From the NCBI GenBank assembly GCA_963706535.1, contig CAVPMU010000006.1, forward strand, positions 124,001 through 188,000: a stretch of DNA of 64,000 bases, given 5' to 3'. The stretch is from RPQJ01 sp963706535 (GTDB taxonomy: Bacteria; Pseudomonadota; Gammaproteobacteria; Steroidobacterales; Steroidobacteraceae). Positions 1 to 10,592 of this stretch are shown here, piece after piece. The notes beneath the pieces were generated by a model. That model saw nothing but the letters and a program-made list of their open reading frames with translations. It made no database searches and was not told the origin of the DNA. Made by a program: the position numbers and the translations under genes. Every line of letters starts with the position of its first letter. The stretch's first letter is position 1.

Positions 1-648
1 CGTGTGTGCGAGCGAGTTCACCGTGAAGGTGGCGTGGGCGAGCGCGACGGTCGAGATGCAGAAGCCCCACACCAGCAGCAGCGCGCCACCCAACGCGTAG
101 AGCAGCGCCGCCAGCAGCAACGGCACCAGCGCGTCGTAGCGGTCGAGGAAACGCAGCTCGGGGTACTTCGCGAGGTCCCTCACCAGCTTCTCGCGCGTGG
201 CGAAATTCTCGCGTGCCATGAACCAGCCGCTGTGCGCCCACAGGAAGCCGTGCTGGCGGGGCGAGTGGGTGTCGTGCTCGCCGTCCGAATGGACGTGATG
301 GTGACGGTGTTGCGAGGCCCACCACAGCGGCCCGCGCTGCACGGCGGGGGCACCCAGCACGGCGAACACGAACTGCATGGTCCGGGAGGTACGGAACGCG
401 CGGTGCGAGAAGTAGCGGTGGTAGAACCCCGTGTTGGCGAACATGCGCAATGCGTAGAGGCCCACGGCGACGCCGATCGCGGTCCAGCTCCAGCCGACCC
501 AGATGACCGCGAAACAGGCGAGGTGCAGCGCCACGAAGGGCAGCACGCGCAGCCAGTCGATGCGACGACCGGCCGTCGCGTCGGTGGCGTCCAGCGGCGC
601 CGCCGAGCTGTCGAACCAGGCGAGGAATGTCGCTGCCAGGGTCTTCAT
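1..648 (-). CDS. Acyl-CoA / fatty acid desaturase, 3' end outside window
   Basis: Membrane di-iron fatty acid desaturase of the stearoyl-CoA 9-desaturase type, which introduces a double bond into acyl chains. Read leftward from the ATG at 648, 216 codons are open to the window edge. Two of the three histidine boxes are visible: HRYFSH at about residues 77-82 and HRHHH at 114-118. The third (HNxHH type) would lie beyond the edge. Hydrophobic stretches at about residues 36-66 and 175-205 fit membrane hairpins. The ATG follows the stop of the DUF6134-like gene by 4 bases, so it is the third gene of a leftward operon with that gene and the cyclopropane synthase-like gene. The family assignment is secure. 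The exact substrate is not visible. Confidence 0.88.
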   Translation of the reverse strand, partial: MKTLAATFLAWFDSSAAPLDATDATAGRRIDWLRVLPFVALHLACFAVIWVGWSWTAIGVAVGLYALRMFANTGFYHRYFSHRAFRTSRTMQFVFAVLGAPAVQRGPLWWASQHRHHHVHSDGEHDTHSPRQHGFLWAHSGWFMARENFATREKLVRDLAKYPELRFLDRYDALVPLLLAALLYALGGALLLVWGFCISTVALAHATFTVNSLAHT

Positions 649-652
649 GGCG

Positions 653-1114
653 CTACTGGATCAGGTAGCGCAGCCGCTGGCCGCTGCCGGTGCGGGACTC
701 GAGCTGCACCCAGCGATCACCGGGCGCATACCAGAGGTCGATCCGGAAGTCGTCCGCGTGCAGTGCGTAACGCTCGGCGAGCACCGGCTGGTCACGAACG
801 AGCAGGCGCTCCGTACCCAGCGGCTCGACACGCACTTCGGCATGCTCGCCGGTCTGTGCATTCAGGAGTCTCTGCTGGCTGAGCATCGCCGGGTTCCAGT
901 AGGCGAAGCTCATGACGCATCCCGGCAGCGAAGTGCTGCCCGCGGTTGTCGCGACCTCGAGACGCTCTCCGTCGCGCTCCGTGACGGTGTAGCGATGCGT
1001 GCCGATCTCGCGGTCGTCGAGCAACACGCGGAACTGCCACTCGCCGGATGTCGCGAAGACCTGCGCCGGCGCGAGCAGCGCGAGCGAGCGGAGGGCGGCT
1101 TGCAGGTTACGCAT
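653..1114 (-). CDS. DUF6134-like conserved protein of a lipid-modification operon
   Basis: A 153-residue protein with an N-terminal hydrophobic stretch ending in an alanine-rich region (about residues 1-22), consistent with a Sec signal. The rest is predicted beta-rich with motifs such as TVTERDG and LPGCVMSFAYWN. I recognise it as resembling the DUF6134 proteins that sit beside cyclopropane synthase-like methyltransferases in proteobacteria; no biochemical role is known to me. Its ATG overlaps the stop of the upstream methyltransferase-like gene by 8 bases, and its stop is 4 bases from the desaturase start. The three genes are therefore probably one translationally coupled unit. The family name is from memory and should be treated as likely, not certain. 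Confidence 0.6.
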   Translation of the reverse strand: MRNLQAALRSLALLAPAQVFATSGEWQFRVLLDDREIGTHRYTVTERDGERLEVATTAGSTSLPGCVMSFAYWNPAMLSQQRLLNAQTGEHAEVRVEPLGTERLLVRDQPVLAERYALHADDFRIDLWYAPGDRWVQLESRTGSGQRLRYLIQ

Positions 1115-2078
1115 GGCCCACCACCGGACGCTCGAACAGGTAGTGGCTCACCCACCACTCCTGGCCTCGCTGGTAGCCGAAGAGTTCCGCACAGGCCATG
1201 AAGAAGATGCGCCAGCGCTGCAGCCAGCGCTCCGCGGAGTCGGCGCCGCAGGTGGTCGCGAGCACGGCCAGCACCTCGTCGCGGCGTGCGTCCACGTTCG
1301 CGAGCCACGCATTCGAGGTCTGCTCGTAGTGGGTGCCGTCCCAGCGCCGGCGATGCACGAGCCGCAGCCTGTCCTGGAAGCGCAGCGCCAGCTCGTCGCT
1401 CGGCATCATGCCGCCCGAGAAGAAGTGGCGGCTCAGCCAGTCGCGCACCTGCGAGAAAAGTCGCCGCCAGTTGCGCATGCGTTCGAACATCTCGACGGAC
1501 ACGATGCGGTCGAACCTCCGGGTCGTCGCGAAGCGGTTCATGTCCTCGGTCAGCACCTCGACGTTGCCGAGTCCACGCCGCGCCGCCGCGGCCTCGATGC
1601 AGGCACGCTGCGAGTGCGAATTCGAGACGGCCGTGATGCGGCTCGCGGGATAGCGCTCGGCCATCCACAACGTGAGCGAGCCCCAGCCGCAGCCGAGTTC
1701 GAGCACGTCCATGCCATCGAGCAGTCCCGCGCGCTCGCAGGTGAGCGCGAGTGCCGCCGCCTCGGCCTCGTCGAGGCTCGTGATCCCGGCCGGTCAGCAG
1801 CAGGAGCTGTACTTGCGATGACTGTCGAGCGCCAGCTCGTAGAACCCGGCCGGCACCTCGTAGTGCTGCTCGTTCGCCAGTTCGGGTACGAGCGCGATCG
1901 GCGCCGTGTCCATGTCGGTCACGAACTGCTCGATGCGCGCGCTGGCGGCCTCCGCGTCACCGGCATCGATCTCGGCGAGGCGCTGTTTCAGCCGCCGCCG
2001 GATGCCGGCGCGGATGACGCTGTCGGGGACGAGGCCCTGTTCGGTCCAGTCGATGGCGAGGCGTGTGGCGTGGCTCAT
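1107..2078 (-). pseudogene. Cyclopropane-fatty-acyl-phospholipid synthase family methyltransferase, disrupted
   Basis: SAM-dependent methyltransferase of the Cfa family. The first 94 codons (2078 to 1797) run to an in-frame TGA at 1794-1796. The same frame then continues without a shift into PAGITSLDEAE and the SAM-binding motif LELGCGWGSLTLW. In related proteins, as I remember them, the segment around the TGA reads CYWP, so the TGA replaces a Trp codon. There is a second lesion. The sequence passes directly from RDWL to SRHFFSGG, whereas family members carry about 30 residues there, including an F-x-H-x-F-C-H segment. The usual FEHMRN also reads FERMRN. With a nonsense codon plus an in-frame deletion, the product is probably inactive. 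A selenocysteine reading is unlikely because Trp is expected. Confidence 0.75.
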
Positions 2079-2140
2079 CGCGTCCTCGAGGGGCTGGGAT
2101 CGGGCATGGGAAGCCTGGTCGGTACAGGCGTATAGGAAAA

Positions 2141-2176
2141 GTACAGTGTTATCGTAAAGTCAAGACATCGCTGTAC
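2141..2176. promoter_or_regulatory. Inverted repeat in the intergenic region before the cfa-like operon
   Basis: The 190-base gap between the leftward cfa-like gene and the rightward VanZ-type gene is AT-richer than its surroundings. It contains GTACAG (2141-2146) and CTGTAC (2171-2176) as inverted half-sites around AT-rich DNA. The position suits an operator or promoter for one or both divergent units. No sigma-factor motif can be assigned with confidence. Confidence 0.25.
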
Positions 2177-2268
2177 ATAACCAGGACACAGAGGCGTCAG
2201 ATTCAGCGCTTGCGACGGGCGGCCCGGCAGCAGAGAGTTGCCGGAGTCCGGTCATCTCACCTGCATCC

Positions 2269-3241
2269 ATGCGCAAGGCCCTCATTACTATCGCGATCGT
2301 CGCCTTGCTGGCCGTGCTGCTCGTGGTGCGGGTCCCGGGGCAGGGCGTCTGGCACGAGGTGCTCCTGAACGCCGTCCACGGCCCGATCTTCGCGGTCGTG
2401 GCAGTGCTGCTGCTCATGATCGTCGGGCCAAGGTTTGCGTCCGGTGCCAGGGCCAGCGTGGCGGCATTCCTGCTGGCCGTGTCCCTCGGCATCCTGGTCG
2501 AAGTCCTGCAGTCGCTGGCGAAGCGACCGGGGTCGGTGTTCGAACGTCCTGACCGATGCCGCCGGCGCCGCAGTGGGCCTCGCCCTGTGGAGGTTGTTCG
2601 TCGATGGGCGACGGGAGGCGATTCAGCCGAATGGAGGTGCGACGTTGCCGCGGAAACGTATGCCGACCGCATGGCTGTCCATCGCCGTCGCGCTGGCCGG
2701 CATCACTTTCATCGCTTGGGCCCCGCTGCAGGCCGCGCGGGCCTACGCCCACCGCGCCGCGGTCTTCCCGTCCATCGCGGAGTTCCACGGAACGCAGGAC
2801 CTCGTGTTCGTTTCCACCGGCGGTTCGCAGGTAGCGATCGAGCCGTTGCCGGAACCCTGGGGCCGAGGACCAGGTGACCTTGGCTTGCGGATCGCCTACG
2901 ACGCGGAGCACGCGCCGGCCGTGCAGGTGATGGAGCCGGTCCGCGACTGGCGTGGCTACTCGGTCGTCGCGCTCGACATCACGAACCCGGCGACGTCCGA
3001 GCTCGGGCTGACGTTCCGCATCCTCGACGCGGTCCACGACTGGTCGCACGAGGACCGCCTCAACCTCCCGCTCACCATCCCGCCTGGTTCGCGCGCAACC
3101 GTCCGGGTGGCGCTCGACGCCGTCGAGCGTGCGCCCGCCGGCCGTCGCATGGACTTGTCCCGGATCGCGAACGTCATGCTGTTCGGACGGGCGTCCGCGC
3201 AGTCGGCCGAGTTTTACGTCTCGCGCATCTGGCTCGAGTAG
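2269..3241 (+). CDS. VanZ-like membrane protein with C-terminal carbohydrate-binding-like domain (frameshifted here)
   Basis: The first part starts at the ATG at 2269. It has two hydrophobic helices and the VanZ-type segment GILVEVLQSLAKRPGSVF. The frame then breaks, and VLTDAAGAAVGLALWRLF, the natural continuation of a VanZ domain, is found in the +1 frame. An extra A near 2543-2544 (TTCGAACGTCC where TTCGACGTCC is expected) would explain this and restore SVFDVLTDA. After one more transmembrane segment (about 2665-2720) the protein has a C-terminal domain of about 170 residues rich in beta-strand patterns. It resembles the discoidin/CIA30-like extensions seen on some VanZ proteins, but its function is unknown. 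The break is either a sequence error or a real inactivating mutation. Confidence 0.65.
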
Positions 3242-3304
3242 ACCTCCCGGCCGCGCCCACGCGTTCGTTTACCTATAGAATCCGCCCCCGCACCGGTCGG
3301 GCAG

Positions 3305-3390
3305 GCGAAAGTGGCGGAACTGGTAGACGCGCTGGATTTAGGTTCCAGTGGGTAACCCCCGTGAGGGTTCGAGTCCCTCCTTTCGCACCA
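3305..3390 (+). tRNA. tRNA-Leu (anticodon UAG)
   Basis: 86 nt including an encoded CCA. The acceptor stem GCGAAAG pairs with CTTTCGC. The anticodon arm is CTGGA-TTTAGGT-TCCAG, giving anticodon TAG. The long variable arm (GTGGGTAACCCCC region) is typical of a class II tRNA-Leu. The T arm GAGGGTTCGAGTCCCTC is intact. Confidence 0.96.
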
Positions 3391-3446
3391 CCTGGTCCAC
3401 GGACCGGGCTGACGTGGCCGCTCGAGGACCAGTGGGGACGAACTCC

Positions 3447-3731
3447 GTGAACAAGGCAACCCGGTGGCTGACGCTCCTCGCGAATCTCGGTGTAATCGCC
3501 GGCCTCGTCGTCCTGGCATATGGAATCCGGCAGAACACCAGCATTGCCGAGGCAAATGCGTACTTCGCGAACCGATATGGAATCATCGGCGACGAGGAGT
3601 GGCTGCGCTTCCAGGCCGGGGCGTGCATCCACTACCAGACGGCCATCGCCAACAAGCTCTCGTTACGATTCACGACGCCGGGATCTCGCCGTTACCTGGG
3701 CGACGGTTGCAAGGCCGAACCCCTGGGGTGA
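3447..3731 (+). CDS. Small membrane-anchored hypothetical protein, possibly truncated
   Basis: A GTG-initiated ORF of 94 residues. One transmembrane segment (about residues 7-26) ends in AYGIRQNTSIAEA, a pattern typical of small inner-membrane proteins in environmental proteobacteria (LANxGVxAGLxxLxxEIRQNT). Those proteins, as I remember them, continue for 150 residues or more, but this one ends soon after in a low-similarity tail. It may be a truncated or frameshifted relic. No function can be assigned. The next gene, tig, begins about 110 bases downstream. Confidence 0.4.
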   Translation: MNKATRWLTLLANLGVIAGLVVLAYGIRQNTSIAEANAYFANRYGIIGDEEWLRFQAGACIHYQTAIANKLSLRFTTPGSRRYLGDGCKAEPLG

Positions 3732-3842
3732 CGGACTTCCCGCGGAAGACTGCTGGCACGGGCGGGGCGATTCCGTGGCAGAATATGCGGCTTTTCCGGG
3801 CGCCCGCCCGGAGTGCCCAGACCCTTTCGAGGACCGACGACC

Positions 3843-5138
3843 ATGCAGGTTTCCGTGGAGCAGGTGAGCGCGCTCGAGCGCCGGATGGAAGTGACCGTTC
3901 CCAGGGAGCGCATCGAGCAGGCCGTCGACGAGCGCCTGAAGCGGGTGAGCCGCACGGCGAAGCTGAAGGGCTTCCGCCCGGGCAAGGTGCCGCTCAAGGT
4001 GATCCGCCAGCAGTTCGGCGCGCAGGTCCGCCAGGAGGCGCTCTCCGACCTGATGCAGTCGAGCTTCGCCGAGGCCGTCACCGAGCAGAAGCTGAGCCCC
4101 ACCGCCGGCCCGCGCATCGAGCCGATCAGCGTCGGTCCCGACGAGGACCTCAAGTACCGCGCGAGCTTCGAGATCTTCCCGGAGATCACGCTCAAGGGCG
4201 TGGATGCGCTCGCCATCACGCGCCCGGCCGCCGAGGTGACCGAGGCGGACGTGGACGCGATGGTCGAGAACCTGCGCCAGCAGCGCCCGCGCTTCGAGGT
4301 GGTGGAGCGCGAGAGCCGCGACACCGATCGCGTCACCATGGACTTCACCGGCCTGGTCGACGGCGCGGAGTTCGAGGGCAGCAAGGGCGAGGACGTCGTG
4401 GTGCTGCTCGGTAGCGGCCGCATGCTCAAGGACTTCGAGACCGGCATCACCGGCCTGAAGGCGGACGAGCGCAAGTCGATCGAGGTGCGCTACCCCGACG
4501 ACTACCACAACGCCTCGCTGGCCGGGAAACTGGCGCAGTTCGACGTGCACCTGAAGAAGGTCGAGGAGCAGCGACTGCCCGAACTCGACGACGCGTTCTG
4601 CCTCGAGTACGGCGTCACCGAGGGCGGCATCGAGCAGCTGCGCAGCGAAGTCCGCGACAACATGAAGCGCGAGCTGGAGCAGAACGTCCGCTCGCGCGTG
4701 AAGCAGCAGTTGCTCGAGCGCCTGCTCGAGGCCAACCCGCTCGAGGTGCCGAAGAGCCTGGTCGATGCGCAGGTGCGCGAGATGCAGATCGATGCGGCGC
4801 GTCGCATGGGCGCCAAGGATGCCTCGCAGGTCCCGCTGCCGGGCAACTTCGTCGAACCGGCCCGCCGCCGCGTGGCGCTCGGGCTGCTGATCGGCGAGGT
4901 CATCAAGACGAACGGCATCCGGATCGACCGCCAGCTCGTCGAGGCCCGGCTGGCGGACATCGCCGCCGGCTACCCCGACCCCGATGCGGTCCTGAAGTCC
5001 TACCGGCAGAACCCCGACGCGATGCGCCAGGTCGAGAACATCGTCATCGAGGACCAGGTGGTCGACTTCCTGCTCGATCGCGCCAAGGTGACGGACCAGC
5101 CGGCGACGTTCAAGGACGTGATGAATTTTGGAGCGTGA
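3843..5138 (+). CDS. tig: Trigger factor, ribosome-associated chaperone / prolyl isomerase
   Basis: Trigger factor binds at the ribosome exit tunnel and shields nascent chains. The 431-residue length matches the family (432 in E. coli). The N-terminal ribosome-binding domain contains the loop motif GFRPGKVP at about residues 44-51. The FKBP-type domain follows at about 155-240 (DRVTMDFTGLVDG, then FETGITGLKADERKSIEVRYP). The rest is the helical C-terminal chaperone arm. The ATG at 3843 is chosen over an upstream in-frame ATG at 3813 because MQVSVEQVSALERRMEV aligns with family N-termini. It heads the conserved order tig-clpP-clpX-lon-hupB-ppiD. Confidence 0.97.
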   Translation: MQVSVEQVSALERRMEVTVPRERIEQAVDERLKRVSRTAKLKGFRPGKVPLKVIRQQFGAQVRQEALSDLMQSSFAEAVTEQKLSPTAGPRIEPISVGPDEDLKYRASFEIFPEITLKGVDALAITRPAAEVTEADVDAMVENLRQQRPRFEVVERESRDTDRVTMDFTGLVDGAEFEGSKGEDVVVLLGSGRMLKDFETGITGLKADERKSIEVRYPDDYHNASLAGKLAQFDVHLKKVEEQRLPELDDAFCLEYGVTEGGIEQLRSEVRDNMKRELEQNVRSRVKQQLLERLLEANPLEVPKSLVDAQVREMQIDAARRMGAKDASQVPLPGNFVEPARRRVALGLLIGEVIKTNGIRIDRQLVEARLADIAAGYPDPDAVLKSYRQNPDAMRQVENIVIEDQVVDFLLDRAKVTDQPATFKDVMNFGA

Positions 5139-5147
5139 AGCGAGAAA

Positions 5148-5247
5148 GGGGATGGGGGTTAGGGGATAGGGGATAGTCAGAGGCGGGCTTCTGGCGTCGG
5201 CTGTGATCCAGCGACCGACGCTGCGCTTCTTACTATCCCCTATCCCC
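5148..5247. repeat. Heptamer-array element, GGGGATA type, with a remnant-like spacer
   Basis: The left arm has four heptamers (GGGGATG, GGGGTTA, then two GGGGATA; 5148-5175). The right arm has two TATCCCC units (5234-5247). The 58-bp spacer has a hairpin with arms GCGTCGG and CCGACGC. The spacer segment TCTGGCGTCGGC is identical to DNA at the 3' end of the four-helix-bundle gene at 53987, and both are preceded by AGAGGC. The element therefore looks like an internal-deletion derivative of the gene-bearing version. It fills the tig-clpP intergenic region. Confidence 0.8.
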
Positions 5248-5302
5248 TTTCCTCTTGCCGTACACTAACCGCCAACCGCTAGTCACTGGTCACTCTCCCA
5301 CC

Positions 5303-5944
5303 ATGCCCCTGACCTCCCCCACCTCCCTCAACCTCGTCCCCATGGTCGTCGAGCAGACGGCCCGCGGCGAGCGCGCCTACGACATCTACTCGCGACTGCT
5401 GAAGGAGCGGGTGATCTTCCTGGTGGGCCCGGTCGAGGACTACATGGCGAACCTCGTGGTGGCGCAGCTGCTCTTCCTCGAGTCCGAGAACCCGGAGAAG
5501 GACATCGCCATCTACATCAACTCGCCCGGCGGGTCGGTGAGTTCGGGGCTCGCGATCTACGACACCATGCAGTTCATCAAGCCCGACATCAACACCATCT
5601 GCGTCGGGCAGGCGGCCAGCATGGGCGCGGTGCTGCTCGCGGGCGGCGCCAAGGGCAAGCGCTTCTGCCTGCCGCACTCGCGGGTGATGATCCACCAGCC
5701 GCTGGGCGGCTTCCAGGGCCAGGCGACGGACATCGAGATCCACGCCCGCGAGATCCTCGACGCGCGCGACCGCCTGAACCGCATCCTCGCGACCCACACC
5801 GGCCAGTCGATCGAGAAGATCCGCCAGGACACCGACCGCGACAACTTCATGACGGGCGAGCAGGCGATCGCCTACGGGCTCGTCGACGCGGTGCTCTCGA
5901 AGCGCGGGCAGGCCGGTGCGCCGGAGCGCATTGGTAGCCAGTAA
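5303..5944 (+). CDS. clpP: ATP-dependent Clp protease proteolytic subunit ClpP
   Basis: The serine peptidase that forms the tetradecameric proteolytic chamber used with ClpX or ClpA. Counting from the ATG at 5303 the protein has 213 residues. The triad is Ser106 (in QAASMGAVLL), His131 (in MIHQPLGG) and Asp180 (in TDRDNF). The spacings of 25 and 49 residues match E. coli ClpP. An upstream in-frame ATG at 5255 would add 16 residues but lies in repeat-derived DNA, so 5303 is preferred. It sits between tig and clpX as in most gammaproteobacteria. The leader contains degenerate heptamer-like DNA from the upstream repeat. Confidence 0.97.
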   Translation: MPLTSPTSLNLVPMVVEQTARGERAYDIYSRLLKERVIFLVGPVEDYMANLVVAQLLFLESENPEKDIAIYINSPGGSVSSGLAIYDTMQFIKPDINTICVGQAASMGAVLLAGGAKGKRFCLPHSRVMIHQPLGGFQGQATDIEIHAREILDARDRLNRILATHTGQSIEKIRQDTDRDNFMTGEQAIAYGLVDAVLSKRGQAGAPERIGSQ

Positions 5945-6057
5945 GCTATTGTCGGGACAGGGTTTTTGGCGGCCGATCCGGCCCCGTGGTATAAGCCTCT
6001 GGTGGCCGCGCGCTGCGGTCGCGGGTGTGCCCTTAAGGGCGTAGACAAGGTCAGGGC

Positions 6058-7364
<1,307 letters not shown>

Positions 7365-7366
<2 letters not shown>

Positions 7367-7419
7367 AGGGGACGCTACCCTTTCCCCTTTTCCGCGTGGA
7401 AAAGGGTAGCGTCCCCTTT
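7365..7419. repeat. Perfect 19-bp inverted repeat between clpX and lon (REP-like and/or terminator)
   Basis: Arms 7365-7383 and 7401-7419 are exact reverse complements (AAAGGGGACGCTACCCTTT on the left). The 17-base loop contains a second potential pairing of CCCTTTTCC with GGAAAAGGG. The right arm is followed by TTGGTTTTC. The left arm overlaps the clpX stop codon. The GGGGACGCTACCC core resembles palindromes associated with IS200-like RAYT transposases in environmental bacteria (from memory), and the structure could also terminate clpX transcription. Confidence 0.7.
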
Positions 7420-7541
7420 TGGTTTTCTCTCTTGAAACCGGGCCGTTCGTGCCCAAAGATGGCCCTACCTGACCAGTGGGTCCGCGGGCGGCTTTGTCCG
7501 CGCGACCTGCGCGCCCGCACCCGGCCCCGGAGACTCGCCTC

Positions 7542-9974
<2,433 letters not shown>

Positions 9975-10007
9975 GCGCGCGGAGCCCACAGCCGAAGGAG
10001 ATCCGAA

Positions 10008-10280
10008 GTGAACAAGAACGAGTTGGTGGATGCAGTGAGCGAGCGCACGGGCCTCGCCAAGTCCGATGCCGCGCGCGCCGTCGAGGCGGTGCTCGGCACC
10101 ATTACCGAGACCCTGCGGAAGGGCGAGCAGGTCGCGCTGTCGGGATTCGGCGCCTTCGTGGCGAAGACCCGTGCCGCCCGCACGGGCCGCAACCCGCGCA
10201 CCGGGGAAGCCATCGAGATCCCCGCCAGTCGCGCGCCCACGTTCAAGGCTGGCAAGGCGCTCAAGGATGCAATAAACTAG
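10008..10280 (+). CDS. hupB: DNA-binding protein HU-beta
   Basis: A 90-residue histone-like nucleoid protein. MNKNELVDAVSERTGLAKSDA forms the dimerising helices, the GFGAF turn and beta-arm region (about 46-75, with TGRNPRTGE) contact the DNA minor groove, and it ends in FKAGKALKDAIN. The start is GTG at 10008, preceded by the strong ribosome-binding site AAGGAG about 10 bases upstream. It follows lon by about 35 bases and may be cotranscribed with it. Two tRNA genes follow. Confidence 0.97.
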   Translation: MNKNELVDAVSERTGLAKSDAARAVEAVLGTITETLRKGEQVALSGFGAFVAKTRAARTGRNPRTGEAIEIPASRAPTFKAGKALKDAIN

Positions 10281-10300
10281 CCGGCCTCCCAACGGGGCGC

Positions 10301-10376
10301 GGGTGCTTAGCTCAGCTGGGAGAGCGTCGCCCTTACAAGGCGAAGGTCGGGGGTTCGATCCCCTCAGCACCCACCA
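10301..10376 (+). tRNA. tRNA-Val (anticodon UAC)
   Basis: 76 nt with encoded CCA. Acceptor GGGTGCT pairs with AGCACCC. The anticodon arm is TCGCC-CTTACAA-GGCGA (TAC). The T arm is GGGGGTTCGATCCCC. Confidence 0.97.
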
Positions 10377-10385
10377 GTAGCACGC

Positions 10386-10462
10386 GGAGTGGTAGTTCAG
10401 TTGGTTAGAATACCGGCCTGTCACGCCGGGGGTCGCGGGTTCGAGTCCCGTCCACTCCGCCA
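10386..10462 (+). tRNA. tRNA-Asp (anticodon GUC)
   Basis: 77 nt with encoded CCA. Acceptor GGAGTGG pairs with CCACTCC. The anticodon loop is CTGTCAC (GTC). The body closely resembles E. coli tRNA-Asp. It lies 9 bases after tRNA-Val, so the two are probably one transcript. Confidence 0.97.
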
Positions 10463-10468
10463 TCTTTC

Positions 10469-10497
10469 GAAAGCCCGCGCACGCGGGCTTTCTCGTT
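10469..10497 (+). terminator. Rho-independent terminator after the tRNA pair
   Basis: GAAAGCCCGCG (10469-10479) pairs with CGCGGGCTTTC (10482-10492), with the innermost pairs probably open as a loop. TCGTT follows. It sits immediately after tRNA-Asp. Confidence 0.75.
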
Positions 10498-10508
10498 GAA
10501 GGGCGGTA

Positions 10509-10592
10509 GGCTGTGGGCTGAAGGCTGAGGGTCGGAAATCCCGTCTACACTATCCGCTATCCGCTATCCGCTAATCACTATCCGCTATCCCC
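10509..10592. repeat. Hybrid heptamer-array element upstream of ppiD
   Basis: The left part has three heptamers of a different type (GGCTGTG, GGCTGAA, GGCTGAG; 10509-10529). After a 21-bp spacer come TATCCGC x3, TAATCAC, TATCCGC and TATCCCC (10551-10592). The last unit directly abuts the ppiD ATG. Unlike the other loci, the left and right heptamers are not complementary, so this is either a recombinant or a decayed element. Confidence 0.75.

Noticed and set aside
4..882. Plus-strand open frame at the left edge
   Set aside because: It is antisense to the desaturase, which has two correct histidine boxes on the minus strand.
1794..1796. TGA in the cfa-like gene as selenocysteine or as Trp under an alternative code
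   Set aside because: The expected residue is Trp, not Cys; no SECIS-like hairpin was noticed; and TGA is used as a normal stop in many other genes here, so recoding is unlikely.
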